From Mactra quadrangularis (lineage: Eukaryota > Mollusca > Bivalvia > Venerida > Mactridae): a stretch of DNA of 64,000 bases. The first letter of the stretch is position 1, and each line of letters begins with the position of its first letter. Below are positions 10,567 to 21,315 of this stretch, piece by piece. The DNA lies in NCBI GenBank assembly GCA_025267735.1, contig CM046303.1:69889034-69953033 (forward strand), given 5' to 3'. The translations under genes and the position numbers were made by a program. The notes beneath the pieces were generated by a model. The model did not search any database. It was not told the DNA's origin and saw nothing but the letters and a program-made list of their open reading frames with translations.

Positions 10567-11523
10567 AAGTGATCTGACGAACAGCGCAAGACAGTTAACT
10601 TAAGGCAATGTATACTAAAATGATCAGAACGTTTCAATATCATGTGACTGTGTATAGAGTTTTAATCTGACACGAAGTTAAAATAAACTTAAAATACTCA
10701 GTAATGGATCATATGAATAAGTTTCTAGTAGTATATGTATATCGGAATGATTATGGAATTTGAGTATTGCACATTGAATGTAAGCATCTTACATTTCATA
10801 GTAAACACTTTTTCAATGAGAAAAAACAATGTAAATGAAGGGTTTTATCACTTAAATATCCCACCATGAAAAGTGGTTGCTATGCAGCTTTCAATTTATT
10901 GTGTCATTTGATGTAGTTTAGTAAAATTCAGTTTTGTACCCAACGTAAAAGGATTTCTGACAATGTTACCCTTCATCTAATCTACCACTGTAGGAATCAT
11001 GCTATATATCGTAATAATCTAAGGTTGATAATCTTGACTCTATGTGGTCATCAATTTTATAATTCATTAATAAGTATGGATTCTTCCTCTCAAATTTCTC
11101 AGTGGTTTAAAATTATATAATCTTAATAATTAGTTTATACAAAAAATAATGTAATACATGTATACATATAATAGTCAACATTTCATTCAGAATACAGCAG
11201 TATATATGTTCAATATTTAATCAAAAACTCTTACTTTTGTTTTGGTTTATATTTTTGCACATGTATTATGATGAGTGTTTTTTATGTTTCTTTTTTTCTA
11301 TCCATATACATGATTTATACATATGTGATTTATATCTTTTTTCAAAACAGTTCGTATTCTTTTTCTTTCTGTATGTTTGCTTTGTATTTAAATTGTTTGT
11401 ATTATAATATGCTCACTGGCTTGGTGGAAATAAAATGATATATAATGAACATTGTTGTCAATTTTTAATAAAAGAGTCCAACCGCCCCGGAAAGGATCTT
11501 AAAACTATTAAACATTTAACATA
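10567..11523. repeat. R1 downstream block, unit 1 copy
   Basis: It is collinear with unit 2 (26808-28611) and unit 3 (48125-51172). From 10687 on it is especially close to 50339 onward, including the stretch 'cccaccatgaaaagtggttg' that unit 2 lacks. The short frames inside are not conserved as proteins. Confidence 0.8.
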
Positions 11524-11937
11524 CGAGGGGTGATTGATAAATTCACGGAATTCCCTTCTAAAATATTAACCCTTTTGTCAAATCACATTAAAACTCAAAT
11601 AAGTATAAAACAATTCTTTTGCGATTTCACAATCGTATTGGTGAACAGATTATAAATATGTAGAATGAATAAATGGTATTCATAGCAACCACTGTTAGGT
11701 CACTTGAAGCACGCTATTTTTCACCTATTTTGAAAACATTAAACATGGTATTAAGCAATAAATTTTTATACGAATTATTCGCCAAAATTAATTACACTAG
11801 CGTGACGTCTCGTCATCATTTCAAAATGTTGTGTTTGACTCAATGTGTCACCTGCAGATACGCTTAAACAAATTAAAACTGCTGATACATTACCATCATG
11901 TGGAAAAACAATTGCCTACAAAAGGCTCCAGAAGTTC
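11524..11937 (+). mobile_element. Mariner element, left part only (unit 1)
   Basis: It begins after TA (11522-11523) with CGAGGGGTGATTGATAAATT and matches the complete copy at 51173 for about 410 bp. It then breaks off at the junction with block R2. The right half and right TIR are missing, which suggests a deletion that joined R1 to R2 through the mariner. Confidence 0.8.
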
Positions 11938-12032
11938 CCGGACTAATTAAAAACAAAAGTACATATCAAGAACATTCTAACTGCAACAGTTACTTTCCCT
12001 TGATTTAAAAGAACAAAACATGACGTGACCGT

Positions 12033-12275
12033 GTGAGACGTTTGCGCGAAGGAATGTCATATTTTGAGATTGTTCGTACACAAATTAGTCAATATCGAAC
12101 TGGAAGCAGTAGAATGTTGATTTGGCAATACAAACTATCAACTGATTTGCAGGCCTTTGATTTTATTAGGATGACCGTCATTGGTCGATATTTTGTTCGA
12201 TACGGAAACGTTCGATCCGATATATATATCGAACCTACACTACTGGTATTCGATATATATCGTATACCGGTGTAG
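12033..12275 (+). other. Short frame kept open in both R2 copies; possible helix-turn-helix remnant
   Basis: An 80-codon frame without an upstream ATG is open here and at 59539-59781, with mostly conservative differences. It starts 'RRLREGMSYFEIVRTQ', which vaguely recalls a transposase DNA-binding helix-turn-helix. Its second half overlaps palindromic TATCGATA-rich sequence, so it may not be coding at all. Confidence 0.25.
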
Positions 12276-12282
12276 AGCCCTA

Positions 12283-12321
12283 GTCTTTAATACTTATTGG
12301 TGACACCAATAAGTATTAAAG
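12283..12321. repeat. Perfect 39-bp palindrome, unit 1-specific
   Basis: Two 19-bp arms (TCTTTAATACTTATTGGTG and its complement) surround a single central A. In the paralogous place (about 59790-59826) only the right arm is present, so the left arm was created or lost after the units separated. Confidence 0.85.
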
Positions 12322-13364
12322 ACCCGTCCGAAAGAAGATAAGTTTTCATTTTTTCAACAAATGCGAATTTTAAAAAAAAAAAAATGTTACAATTAGTTTT
12401 GTATTTTTCCTGGTCTTTATAGCAACTTTCTTAAAAGTAGTACAAAATGCTCAAATCTTGATAATTATATATATCGCCGTTCAGGAAAGATAATTGCTAT
12501 TATTACTTTTTTAGCTTTGCGTTTGCTCATGAGGAAATCCTGTCTTTTGTATGTGGACAGAGCTCAAAGAAGCGCGCACATAGTGATATAAACATTTACG
12601 ATGAACTTTATGCAATGCATCGGCACCATCCAAGTACTAACAGCCTGAGAGAGGTTATACGGTCTAACTTGAATATGTTTTTTTATAATACTGCCGATTT
12701 TACCATTGAATTTGGTATATACTTCGGTCGATGGGATTTCTTCAAGACTAAACACGGATATCCTGTTACGTATATGTGGCCTTAATCACCCAACTTTAAA
12801 ATCCAGTTATTTCGGCGTGTAACAGTACCCTCTGTTTGCATGAGTTATCAATTCACGAACAAAAATGTTTAGTTTCTTATTTTTTAATAAAGTTTTAAAC
12901 ACTCGTGATCGTATAGTTTTAATTTAAAATACATATTGATTATTTATTTAATTTTTTTATTCATTATAAAAACGTTTCTTTCATTACTCTTTAAGGTTCT
13001 CTACCACACTATGATTCTTAGTTTTTTATTGACAATGTTGAATTGATGTGACAAGTAAGGTGTTGCCTTACAAAACTAATGAGATTAATTTAAACATCTT
13101 ATTTCAACTAATCGACATAACATACTTTCTGAGAGTTCGCACGAAACCCGTGCCAACATTATTTTTGACTATGCCAATTTTTAGTGAATTTGTTTGTACC
13201 AATCTTCACTTTTTGATAACTATGATGTACTTAGATATTGTTACATGGTTTGCCATCACTTGTCCAGACAATAACAATATTTAAATTACTACTTAATAAA
13301 CAACTCACTAACATCTGTGAGATCAAGAGGTTATTGATTTGCTACATCGCCAATTATATACAAA

Positions 13365-13760
13365 CAATTTTTGTCTTAACGCGCTACCGTAGTAAAATAG
13401 TTCTATTTGTCAAGGCCGTCACCAAAAACGGTATTTTTAATGAATTTACTGCCATATATAAAATCAATTAAATGTAGGTATATAGGTTCACATCGGAAAG
13501 TCAACTCAAAATCGAAATACTACCGGCATCCATTACTTCTTGTGACCCAAAACCTATATTTACTGCGGGACAGAAGTACGGAAGCCTTGCAGCGCCTTTT
13601 CATATAAGTGTAAAATGCATTATTTTAAATTCATTTTTCATCACTTTCCCCTCGTTATTTGGGAAGCAACTTTTTTGTGTGTGCTATTGTATTGATGGTC
13701 TTTCGTACAGTATAAACATATTTTCTGTTGCAATATTTTTTAGGTCAAAAGTTGTATTAA
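13365..13760. other. Segment present in unit 1 R2 but absent from unit 3 R2
   Basis: In unit 3 the sequence goes from 'atatacaaacatgtatg' almost directly to 'gttatacttgtcccaac'. Here about 390 bp intervene. I found no terminal repeats, so it may be an insertion here or a deletion there. Confidence 0.55.
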
Positions 13761-16090
13761 ATGGACTAAAAGTTATACTTGTCCCAACATTCCAACACTT
13801 CCATCTCTAATAAATAGATCATTTAAATCAAACGTTATCAATTGAAATACATGTATGAGGCCACTGCGTTACAGGTGTATATTTACAATAACTTAGTAAA
13901 TCACTTATTTGTTGTTATTATTCCGGGTAATAAAATAGGTGTTTTTACATCCATTACCAAGCATAATTAAACAAAATGGATGAAATATACATAACATTAT
14001 TATTAACAAAATTTATCACACTTAAGCAACAGACTGCGCTGTTAGTGGTTTATTGGGTAACCATTGTGGATAACAGCAAGCTCCGTTCGCTTAAAATATT
14101 TATATTGAGTACAATCACAGTAAGTGTATAAAATGCAATTCAAACACAGTTTGTTATAAATGACCAAGGACTTATAATTACTTATTGTCAATGATGCATA
14201 AGGAACAGGACCGAGGACTTATAAAAGTACAGGAATGATAAGGAGAGTGGATTTTCCATTTACTAACTTTGAACTATCGTTCAAAAACGGGACACAACTC
14301 TAATTACACTGAGCGGTGTAAAACAAGGTTAACATAGATTTAGAACTTAATTTTTTTTAAATGAACTACTAAGAACGTAGATAACATAATTCATGTTTTG
14401 ACTTGACAGATTTATGATCGTTTATGTTGCAATAAACAGGTCAACTACGTTAAAAATTTTAACTGAGTTCAAGGGTTATATGTGTTAGAACAAAATAGCC
14501 ATGAACTTTTTGTGAAAATCCGCATGGCGTCTCTTGAATTCTTGTTTTCATTAGGAAGATCCGTAATGATGTAAAATACGCAGTTAGACATGCCAAAAAT
14601 TTTGATGTAGCACTCTTCACTTTATCTTTGTTTAACTGACAATATGGGCCGACTGCATAATTCAAGTTTAATTTAGTTTAAGCCTTAGTCCGGGACTCAC
14701 AAGCCTAGATTTTATCTCTCAATTGCATAATTCAAGTTTAATTTTCGTTTAGCTAGCCTAAGACTACCTGTTCAGAGGAAAGCTGTCCTTTAGCTTTGTT
14801 CCTGTAACAGTTAGTCTTCATGTTAGATAAAGGATTATCTGTTGTTTTTTTCTTTGCATCAAAATATTACGACTTATTTATGAAAATTTATGAAAATTTC
14901 GTGCTTGTACGTCAATTTTTGCACATAATATAAATCGACCAATACTGTATTTATCAGATACATGCGAATATAGACATTTTTAAAATATGGTTATTGATAC
15001 GTGGTTGTTTTTTCTTCTATCGCTGTCTTGAAAAGCGAGTGGTATTGTATAGTGCGTAAATATTGACCCGACCTGACCTTTCACATTTACATCTAATAAT
15101 TATGTACACATATCCCAACGAAAGTCAGTACCACGCCTATTCTACACTTCGGCAGCAATCGTAAAATTATAGAAGAGTGTTTGTGTGTTAAGTTTTAACT
15201 CATAATCCTCACGATCAATGTGTAATCGAGCATTAATACTACATTCGTATTCAATGTAATGAATATTCTTGCATAAAGGTCAGATCGGGGTCAATATTTA
15301 CGCACAATACCAAGATCACCTGACTTTTTAACCTGTACTGGAATAATATTCCTGTATATAATCCACAGTCTTATTGATGGATTAGTAAATTGATAAATGT
15401 ATTGTACATGCATGATGTTTCATCAGTTTACAAGTTTGCTCATTTAGAAAGCTCTGGTACAGATATGTTTTGAGTTCCTTAGCTGAAGGCTCCGATCAAA
15501 CACTTTTTTTGGATGTTGACATGCAGTTATATAATATATTGAATACGATGGCTTTTATCTTATTCCCGGACGACCGTCATTATTTGTAAAGTAATAAGAG
15601 TTCAAAGTAATAAAAACACAGACATGTGCCAGAAACACCTAATGTAATCAAAATATCGGAGTGCTGGAGGAACGATGTACTGAACTTATTCATTAGATAG
15701 AGATTATATTTATGTCAAAATATCAAACTTGTGCAGCAACATTATCTTTAGATAAATAGAATTAGACAAGAGCACTCCAAGGACAGCTCTAGACTTTTCG
15801 AGTGTTTACTCATGACAAGCTTTATCTTATTTTATCAAACAAAATAAATCAGTCAACGAATAATAACCTCTTCATATAAATATAAACTACGATATCTTAA
15901 TTAAGTATGCACACGTTTAACTAGACACTACGATTATGCCATTGCAATCAAATACTTTGAAAAATGCTGACGCACATTTTAAATTGGTTCATCAATTTCC
16001 GTTCAAAACTGAAAAGGAGTGTTAATTAGTCACCAAACAAATGATTAAATTTATTCAAATATATTTGACGATCATAAATTAACCGCTACA

Positions 16091-16440
16091 GTTACAAAAT
16101 GTAATGAACCACGCTGTGGATTATGTTCATATATTATAGAAGGCTCAAATATTAAAGTTAATGGTGAAAATTTTCATGCCAAAAAAATTTAAATTGTACT
16201 GTAGATAATGTTTTATATGTTTTAATTTGCAATGGGTGTCAAGAATTTTATATTGGACAAACAGGTGATAAACTAAGAAATAGACGGACTGTACATGAAC
16301 AACAGATAAGAGACCCATCAACAAGACAAATACCTTTAAGTAGTCATTTAGATAAGTGTTCAAAAGTGTTCCCTAAATTTTCAATTTTTCTTTTTTACAA
16401 ATTTTACCATAATGATGTTTCAGCCAGGTTGTTATTTTAT
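16091..16440 (+). pseudogene. Penelope-like retroelement, GIY-YIG endonuclease fragment
   Basis: The first frame reads a cysteine block 'CNEPRCGLC' and then stops. After a frame shift the next frame reads 'VLYVLICNGCQEFYIGQTGD', continuing with an arginine-rich stretch and 'VHEQQIRDPSTRQIPLSSHL'. The YIG-x-TGDKLR core and the following HEQQI-DP-T-IPLS-HL-C pattern are those of the C-terminal endonuclease of Penelope-like elements. At least one frameshift and the missing reverse transcriptase make this a dead fragment. It starts right at the edge of block R2. Confidence 0.8.
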
Positions 16441-16488
16441 CAATGTATTCAAACCAAAATTAAACGTAATATAATGACGTTGCAGTGT

Positions 16489-16510
16489 GTGCGTACACAT
16501 GTGTACGCAC
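16489..16510. repeat. Perfect 22-bp palindrome
   Basis: GTGCGTACACA followed by its exact complement, rich in alternating purine and pyrimidine. Related 'gcgtacacatt' words appear at 16589 and 19384. Confidence 0.8.
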
Positions 16511-17032
16511 GTTACTATTGACAACCTAAAATGACATTACGTTATATTGTAGTCAGCCGCGTAGCTACCAGTACGCAGAGTACGCAGCTGCGTACACATT
16601 GGTCCAGAAAATCGCAAAAAGGAACGTCAAAAATGCAATAAAAACTTTTGGTCGGGGGCGGGAGTAGGGGTGTATAGAACAAAAATGAGTTTTTTTCGCA
16701 AAATATCTATGTGAAAATAACTCTACACGAATTAGTTGAATAATTAAAACAACAGCAAGTATGACGCTTTTTTTCAATGCTAATACATAAAACTATGCAG
16801 AAGCATTAATCTTGAAACAGATTGGTAAAACAAAATATACCAAAAATACATTCAGCCAATGCGAGCGCTCAAAACGTAATGATATTTATTCGCCGCTACA
16901 TTCATGAATTAATAATACATTTTCTTGTAAAAATGACTGAGCTTTTATAGAAAATGGTGGTTGTGCTAGTGTTTTTGGTGGTTATGTTGATGGTGGTGGT
17001 GATAAGAATAGATGTGATACAATATTATACAG

Positions 17033-17115
17033 ACTCGTACACAGCTTGAAAAGTAATATTGGACTTATTGGACTCATTGGGCTCGTCCAATATGGCTTTT
17101 CAAGCTGTGTACTCG
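17033..17115. repeat. Inverted repeat, about 28-bp arms
   Basis: 'gtacacagcttgaaaag' plus flanking bases (17033-17062) pairs with 'cttttcaagctgtgtac' (17086-17115) around a 23-bp loop, with few mismatches. Confidence 0.75.
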
Positions 17116-17816
17116 TCCAAATATATTTCCATGTTGTACAGTAAACTGTATAATAACCTATAATTCTATAATATCATTAAGTTTTAAGGTTACGCTACAA
17201 TGATCCGTATTATGAAGCATTTAATAAAGATTTTGTCCTTAATTATTCTCTATTGTTTTGTTAAATTATAAAACCAATTTTGATGATATGCTGCCCAGAT
17301 TTTTTGTAGATTTTCATATCTGAATTATATTATTGATCAATTGATTGACTTATTAATCAACAATCAAATCCTTATTAGGGGATCTTCTAACTATTCTGAA
17401 ATTAAGATTTGAATGCAATAATTTATATTGGGGTTGTACACCAATCATCCTTGACAGATACGATGTATGGATTAAATAACTATAATATATTTTAAATGTA
17501 ATACAGTAGATCTCAGATAAGCTTATTTTGTGAATCGTTAAACTCTATTCTTCTACGTTATCATATTTCATTTTTTCCTAAATAAATATTCAACCCCATT
17601 TATGTAAATAATCCTAAAACAATACTTTTTATATTACAAATTTACCATACTTGATACAAAGATAACGACGGTCAATTGTTTTTAATGGTAATTAAGTTTT
17701 GAAGTTACAGTACAGGGGTCCATATTATAATACGTTTTACTAAAGATTTTATTCCTTAATCATTCTATATTGTTCTGATGTATTATGAAAATAGTTTTGA
17801 TTTTATGTTGCCCAGA
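17116..17816. other. No feature recognised
   Basis: AT-rich sequence. Two stretches around 17185-17290 and 17695-17800 are diverged direct repeats of each other (shared 'aaagattttgtcctt'/'aaagattttattcctt' and 'tgttgcccagat' words), a period of about 520 bp. Confidence 0.4.
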
Positions 17817-17819
17817 TGC

Positions 17820-18330
17820 CATAGGCGGAAAGGGGGGGTGGACTCGGCGTACGCCCCCCCCCTAAAATTGCCCAAGCTAAGGTTGTTTTTTTCATCATGA
17901 ATATGATAATTATAGGAAAATATATATATTTGTCAAAAAATTTCACTCAACAAGTTACGGGAATGGGAGTACAGAAGTACTATAACCTAGCATACAATTT
18001 AAAACAATTCCTTCTCATTATTTTATGAATTTAACATGATCCAACGGATGTTATATAGAAAATTATATGATATATCTAAATGATCCATATTGTATACCCT
18101 GAGAAAGGATATTTGAGGCTCTCGAAATTTGCCTGAATCCCTTAGAATAACAAAAATTCAGGAATTTCGGGTGCCGCCGGTCACCAAGACCTCTAATCAG
18201 GGCTTTGCCTTGGACCATTCGGGGCCCTTACGGCCCCTTGAAACCCTATTCTGCATGTTAATTTTACGCCCCCTCTAACTAGAATTTTCCGCCCCCTCTA
18301 ACTTAAAATCCTGGATCCGCCTTTGGATGC
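17820..18330. mobile_element. Putative inverted-end element with GGCGGA ends
   Basis: The left end CATAGGCGGAAAGG and the complement of the right end CAAAGGCGGATCCAGG are similar, flanked by GATGC on both sides. The interior has a G-run followed by a C-run near 17835-17870 and a GC-richer right half. No coding frame. The limits are uncertain. Confidence 0.35.
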
Positions 18331-18425
18331 AGATCGAGTCTATATAAACGTGTTTTTGTTATCATTTTTTATAGAAATTACTAAAATAATGCTTCTTTAA
18401 GGCAGTGGCTCTACATCCATATGTA

Positions 18426-18712
18426 CCGCCCGGCTAGCTCTGTTGGTAGCACGCAAGTCTACTGATCGAGAGGTCGTGGGTTTGATTCCCGGGTGGGGCA
18501 TACTTTCGTATTATTTCTACGGCCATTCTTCCTCCTACCGATGATTTTTAATTATGTTGGGCAGTTGTCAGTCACTGACGAAAGTATGTGCTAAGTAGTT
18601 GGTTAACAGCTAAATCCAGAGATTTAGCCATTCCAGGAGAATTGAGTAGATTGACTTACCGCCGTTATATGACATATACAATGAGTTGCTACGGCGTTAA
18701 ACCAAACAAACA
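18426..18712 (+). repeat. SINE family 1, nearly full length
   Basis: CCGCCCGGCTAGCTCTGTTG head, box B GGTTTGATTCCC, conserved body and an 'aaaccaaacaaacaa' tail. Flanking words 'acatccatatgta' (18413-18425) and 'gcatccatgta' (18715-18725) look like a slightly diverged target duplication. Confidence 0.85.
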
Positions 18713-18763
18713 ATGCATCCATGTAAATCCTGTAACTTTAACCTCAACACGCGTTGTTGTTTA

Positions 18764-18815
18764 CAAACTCCTCACAGCGGTTACCTCACGCGTTGCTACC
18801 GCTGCGGGGAGTTTG
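18764..18815. repeat. Imperfect hairpin, 18-bp arms
   Basis: CAAACTCCTCACAGCGGT pairs with ACCGCTGCGGGGAGTTTG with two mismatches across a 16-bp loop. Confidence 0.75.
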
Positions 18816-19427
18816 GGTTGTTTAGAGTCACGGCACTCATCTTACTCCAGGCTCCAGTTACGGTACAGTATTTTTTGTCATTGCCTATTTGTACATTCGG
18901 AACTCCTAGGCCATTCACTGTGAATAACCTCGGACATATTCAGGCGCCATTTTAGAACTTCCTGTGCAACAGGGATATGTCATGAAACCTTCCTTTGATT
19001 TTCAAACATATATGTACCGTATATATACATATATACAAGGGTTACAACCGCGTTTGATAAACCACTTCAAGTACATTATGTGACACACATTACTGATACT
19101 CTGAGGGCACTATAACCCATGTAACCTCACAAGAGATTAATTATAACTCTGAAATCTCCGATGGTTCATAGATGCAAAGCGCAGACCATAAATATGGCTT
19201 ATTAATCAAAAGTATGCGTGATTTGTTAACCTCCTTATCATCGAGAAACGCATGATAAAAATTAATGTTGCTAAAAATAACTAAATTCCGATTATTTTAC
19301 GAAGAATAAAATACCTTTTGCGAATCTAGTTTAAGGTTTAAACAAATTCAGGGGGAGGAATGCCCTTGACCCCCAAGGATACTGCGTACACATTAAAAAG
19401 CCCTTGCTACGCCCCTGACTTAATGAC

Positions 19428-19950
19428 AAATAGGTTATTTTTCTATGCATCTGTCGGATAGATGGTATTTTTTACTTATTTTGGCGAGAAATTTTCACGT
19501 TTTTTGAGGGTCATCTTTAAATGGCTGTAACTTTTTAAAAAGTTCGGTGACATATTGTTTTTTCCCCTTTTTTCCGATAATTAGTCATTATTTCACATTT
19601 CTAACACAAAAAATAAAACATTTCATTACAGGATCGATCTCATTTGTATGAAAAAAATCACTTATTTGGACATTTTTCTTAAAAGTGGGTGGGGTATTGA
19701 TCAATTCTTTAACGAAATATTTTACGAAACTCAATTTATAAGATACTGTAAAACTGAATGATAAAGGAAGATAGATCCAATTTATATTGATTATCACAAA
19801 AATAATCACCATATGATGACAAATAGACTATTTCCTATGCATCTGCCTGATATACGGTATTTTTGACGTATTTTGGCGGGAAATGTATACGTTTTTGGGG
19901 ATCATCTTTAAATGGCTGTAACTTTTTTAAAAGTTCGGTGACCTATCTTT
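19428..19950. repeat. Diverged direct duplication, period about 385 bp
   Basis: The first copy starts 'atgacaaataggttattttt' at about 19430 and the second 'gatgacaaatagactatttc' at about 19815. Both contain 'catctttaaatggctgtaac' and 'aaaagttcggtgac'. Confidence 0.8.
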
Positions 19951-20805
19951 TTTTCGATAAATTTACTTCAAATGTGCAAATAAACAAATTAATGGAAGTT
20001 TAAAAAAAATTCCATTAGAAACCTCTTTCCTGACGAACTCCCTTAATCAACAAAACACCCAATATTTAGATGTTATTCAAAGTCATCCACTTTGACATGA
20101 ATTTCCACTGTTCGAAATGCCTGTTTTCAAATTATTTTTTACATACACGGTATACATGTACACGATATATGCATCTCTTTACTTAGACTCACAACTAATT
20201 GCATTTTGGTTTTTCGGCTCCGTACAGAAAATAAAACGGTTTTATGTATTTGTAAAACTATAAGAAATTGCTACGCCTGTCATAGTAGACGATTTGTATG
20301 TGTTGCCATTTGTGTACTACCGGAACTAATTTAAGATTCCATACCTAAAAAGTCTAATATTACGGTACAATGTAGGTATATTAACTTGGATTTATGGCCC
20401 CAAACAAATACCAATTGGTACAAAAACACTAAAGCATGTGTCGTGATATGATATTAGTATATATATTTAACAGGGAGACAAAATTTACCTGAGTGAACGA
20501 AGTACAAATGTATAATTACAGTATTACCAGCAACTCAATTATATACGATTCAAATAGTTAAAAGCACATTAACTCAGTATGACCTTAGACTTATTCAATT
20601 AATAAAATTACATGTAGTTCACTCCACTGCACTGAATCTATAACTGAACGCTGAACTCCTTGATGCCTTAGAAGGGAATATGCCCTGTTTATAGAGCCAC
20701 TTATTGAATGTTGACATTTGAATGGTAATGATTTATTTAGTTGAATATCCTCACATTCAAGATTCAAGATGGTTACTAGCTTGTATAATTATTTGATTTG
20801 GAACT

Positions 20806-20813
20806 TATATAAA
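20806..20813 (+). promoter_or_regulatory. Candidate TATA box, TATATAAA
   Basis: TATATAAA lies about 500 bp upstream of the predicted ATG, in sequence conserved between units 2 and 3. A polypyrimidine-AG (ttctttttctag, ending 21136) between it and the ATG could be the acceptor of a 5'-UTR intron. Transcription start is not proven; in AT-rich DNA this word also occurs by chance. Confidence 0.3.
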
Positions 20814-21315
20814 CAGAGATACATGTATAAGGAAGACAAAATAAAGCCGACACATGTTTAATGCAGCACAAGACATACAAGTATAGACTATAACTGGATT
20901 TGCTTAGTTAGTTTATTTTAGATCTAACGTTTATGCAGTTAACTTAAAGTTTTATAAAAATTGTGTTCAATCATTTAAATGCAGCATTTAATCTTAATAT
21001 GATATATATATTATCATTACATGCAATACGCATTGATTTCTGAAATGATAAAACATCTAGTTAGTACAATCTTAAAAGGTTTAAATTTCAATAGATAATA
21101 TTCGAGTTATCCGGATATTGTGTTCTTTTTCTAGTTCATACGTATCTTTATTCTAGGAGATAACGTTTATCTACAAGCAGTATTTCATACATTGATGAAA
21201 ACTTTACTGTACGACTTGTGGACATTAAAGAAGAAATAAGCACTAGTTATTTTGCTTCATTCCGTGAATACAAAACGCATATGTGCTTAATTTAATTAAG
21301 AACAAAACGGATACA

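Larger units (their letters stand above)
11938..16053. repeat. R2 downstream block, unit 1 copy (about 4.1 kb)
   Basis: It is collinear with 59442-63163 from 'ttcccggactaattaaaaac' to 'caaatgattaaatttatt'. A 0.4-kb fragment recurs at 31619-32031. There is no long coding frame. Unit 1 has an extra segment at about 13365-13760. Because R2 follows the gene in all three units it looks like part of the duplicated block rather than an independent transposon, but a low-copy transposon is not excluded. Confidence 0.8.
16553..19425. mobile_element. Tentative element bounded by CAG..GCGTAGC inverted ends
   Basis: The left side reads AGTCAGCCGCGTAGC and the right side the complement of AGTCAGGGGCGTAGC; both are followed within 50 bp by 'tgcgtacacatt' or its complement. 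CAGGGGCGTAGC-like ends are typical of hAT elements. No 8-bp duplication is visible at the flanks, so the ends may belong to two different insertions. A SINE and a smaller inverted-repeat element lie inside. Confidence 0.3.

Noticed and set aside
11673..11867. 64-codon frames at 11673 and 51322, similar to each other
   Set aside because: Both lie inside the mariner remnant and reflect copy homology. The frame is not the transposase frame.
13048..13607. Overlapping short frames in R2, with copies at 60562-60949
   Set aside because: The similarity follows DNA homology of R2; frames differ in length and contain no motif.
16553..19425. Firm call of a complete hAT transposon
   Set aside because: The ends are similar but no 8-bp duplication is seen and no transposase is present; kept only as tentative.
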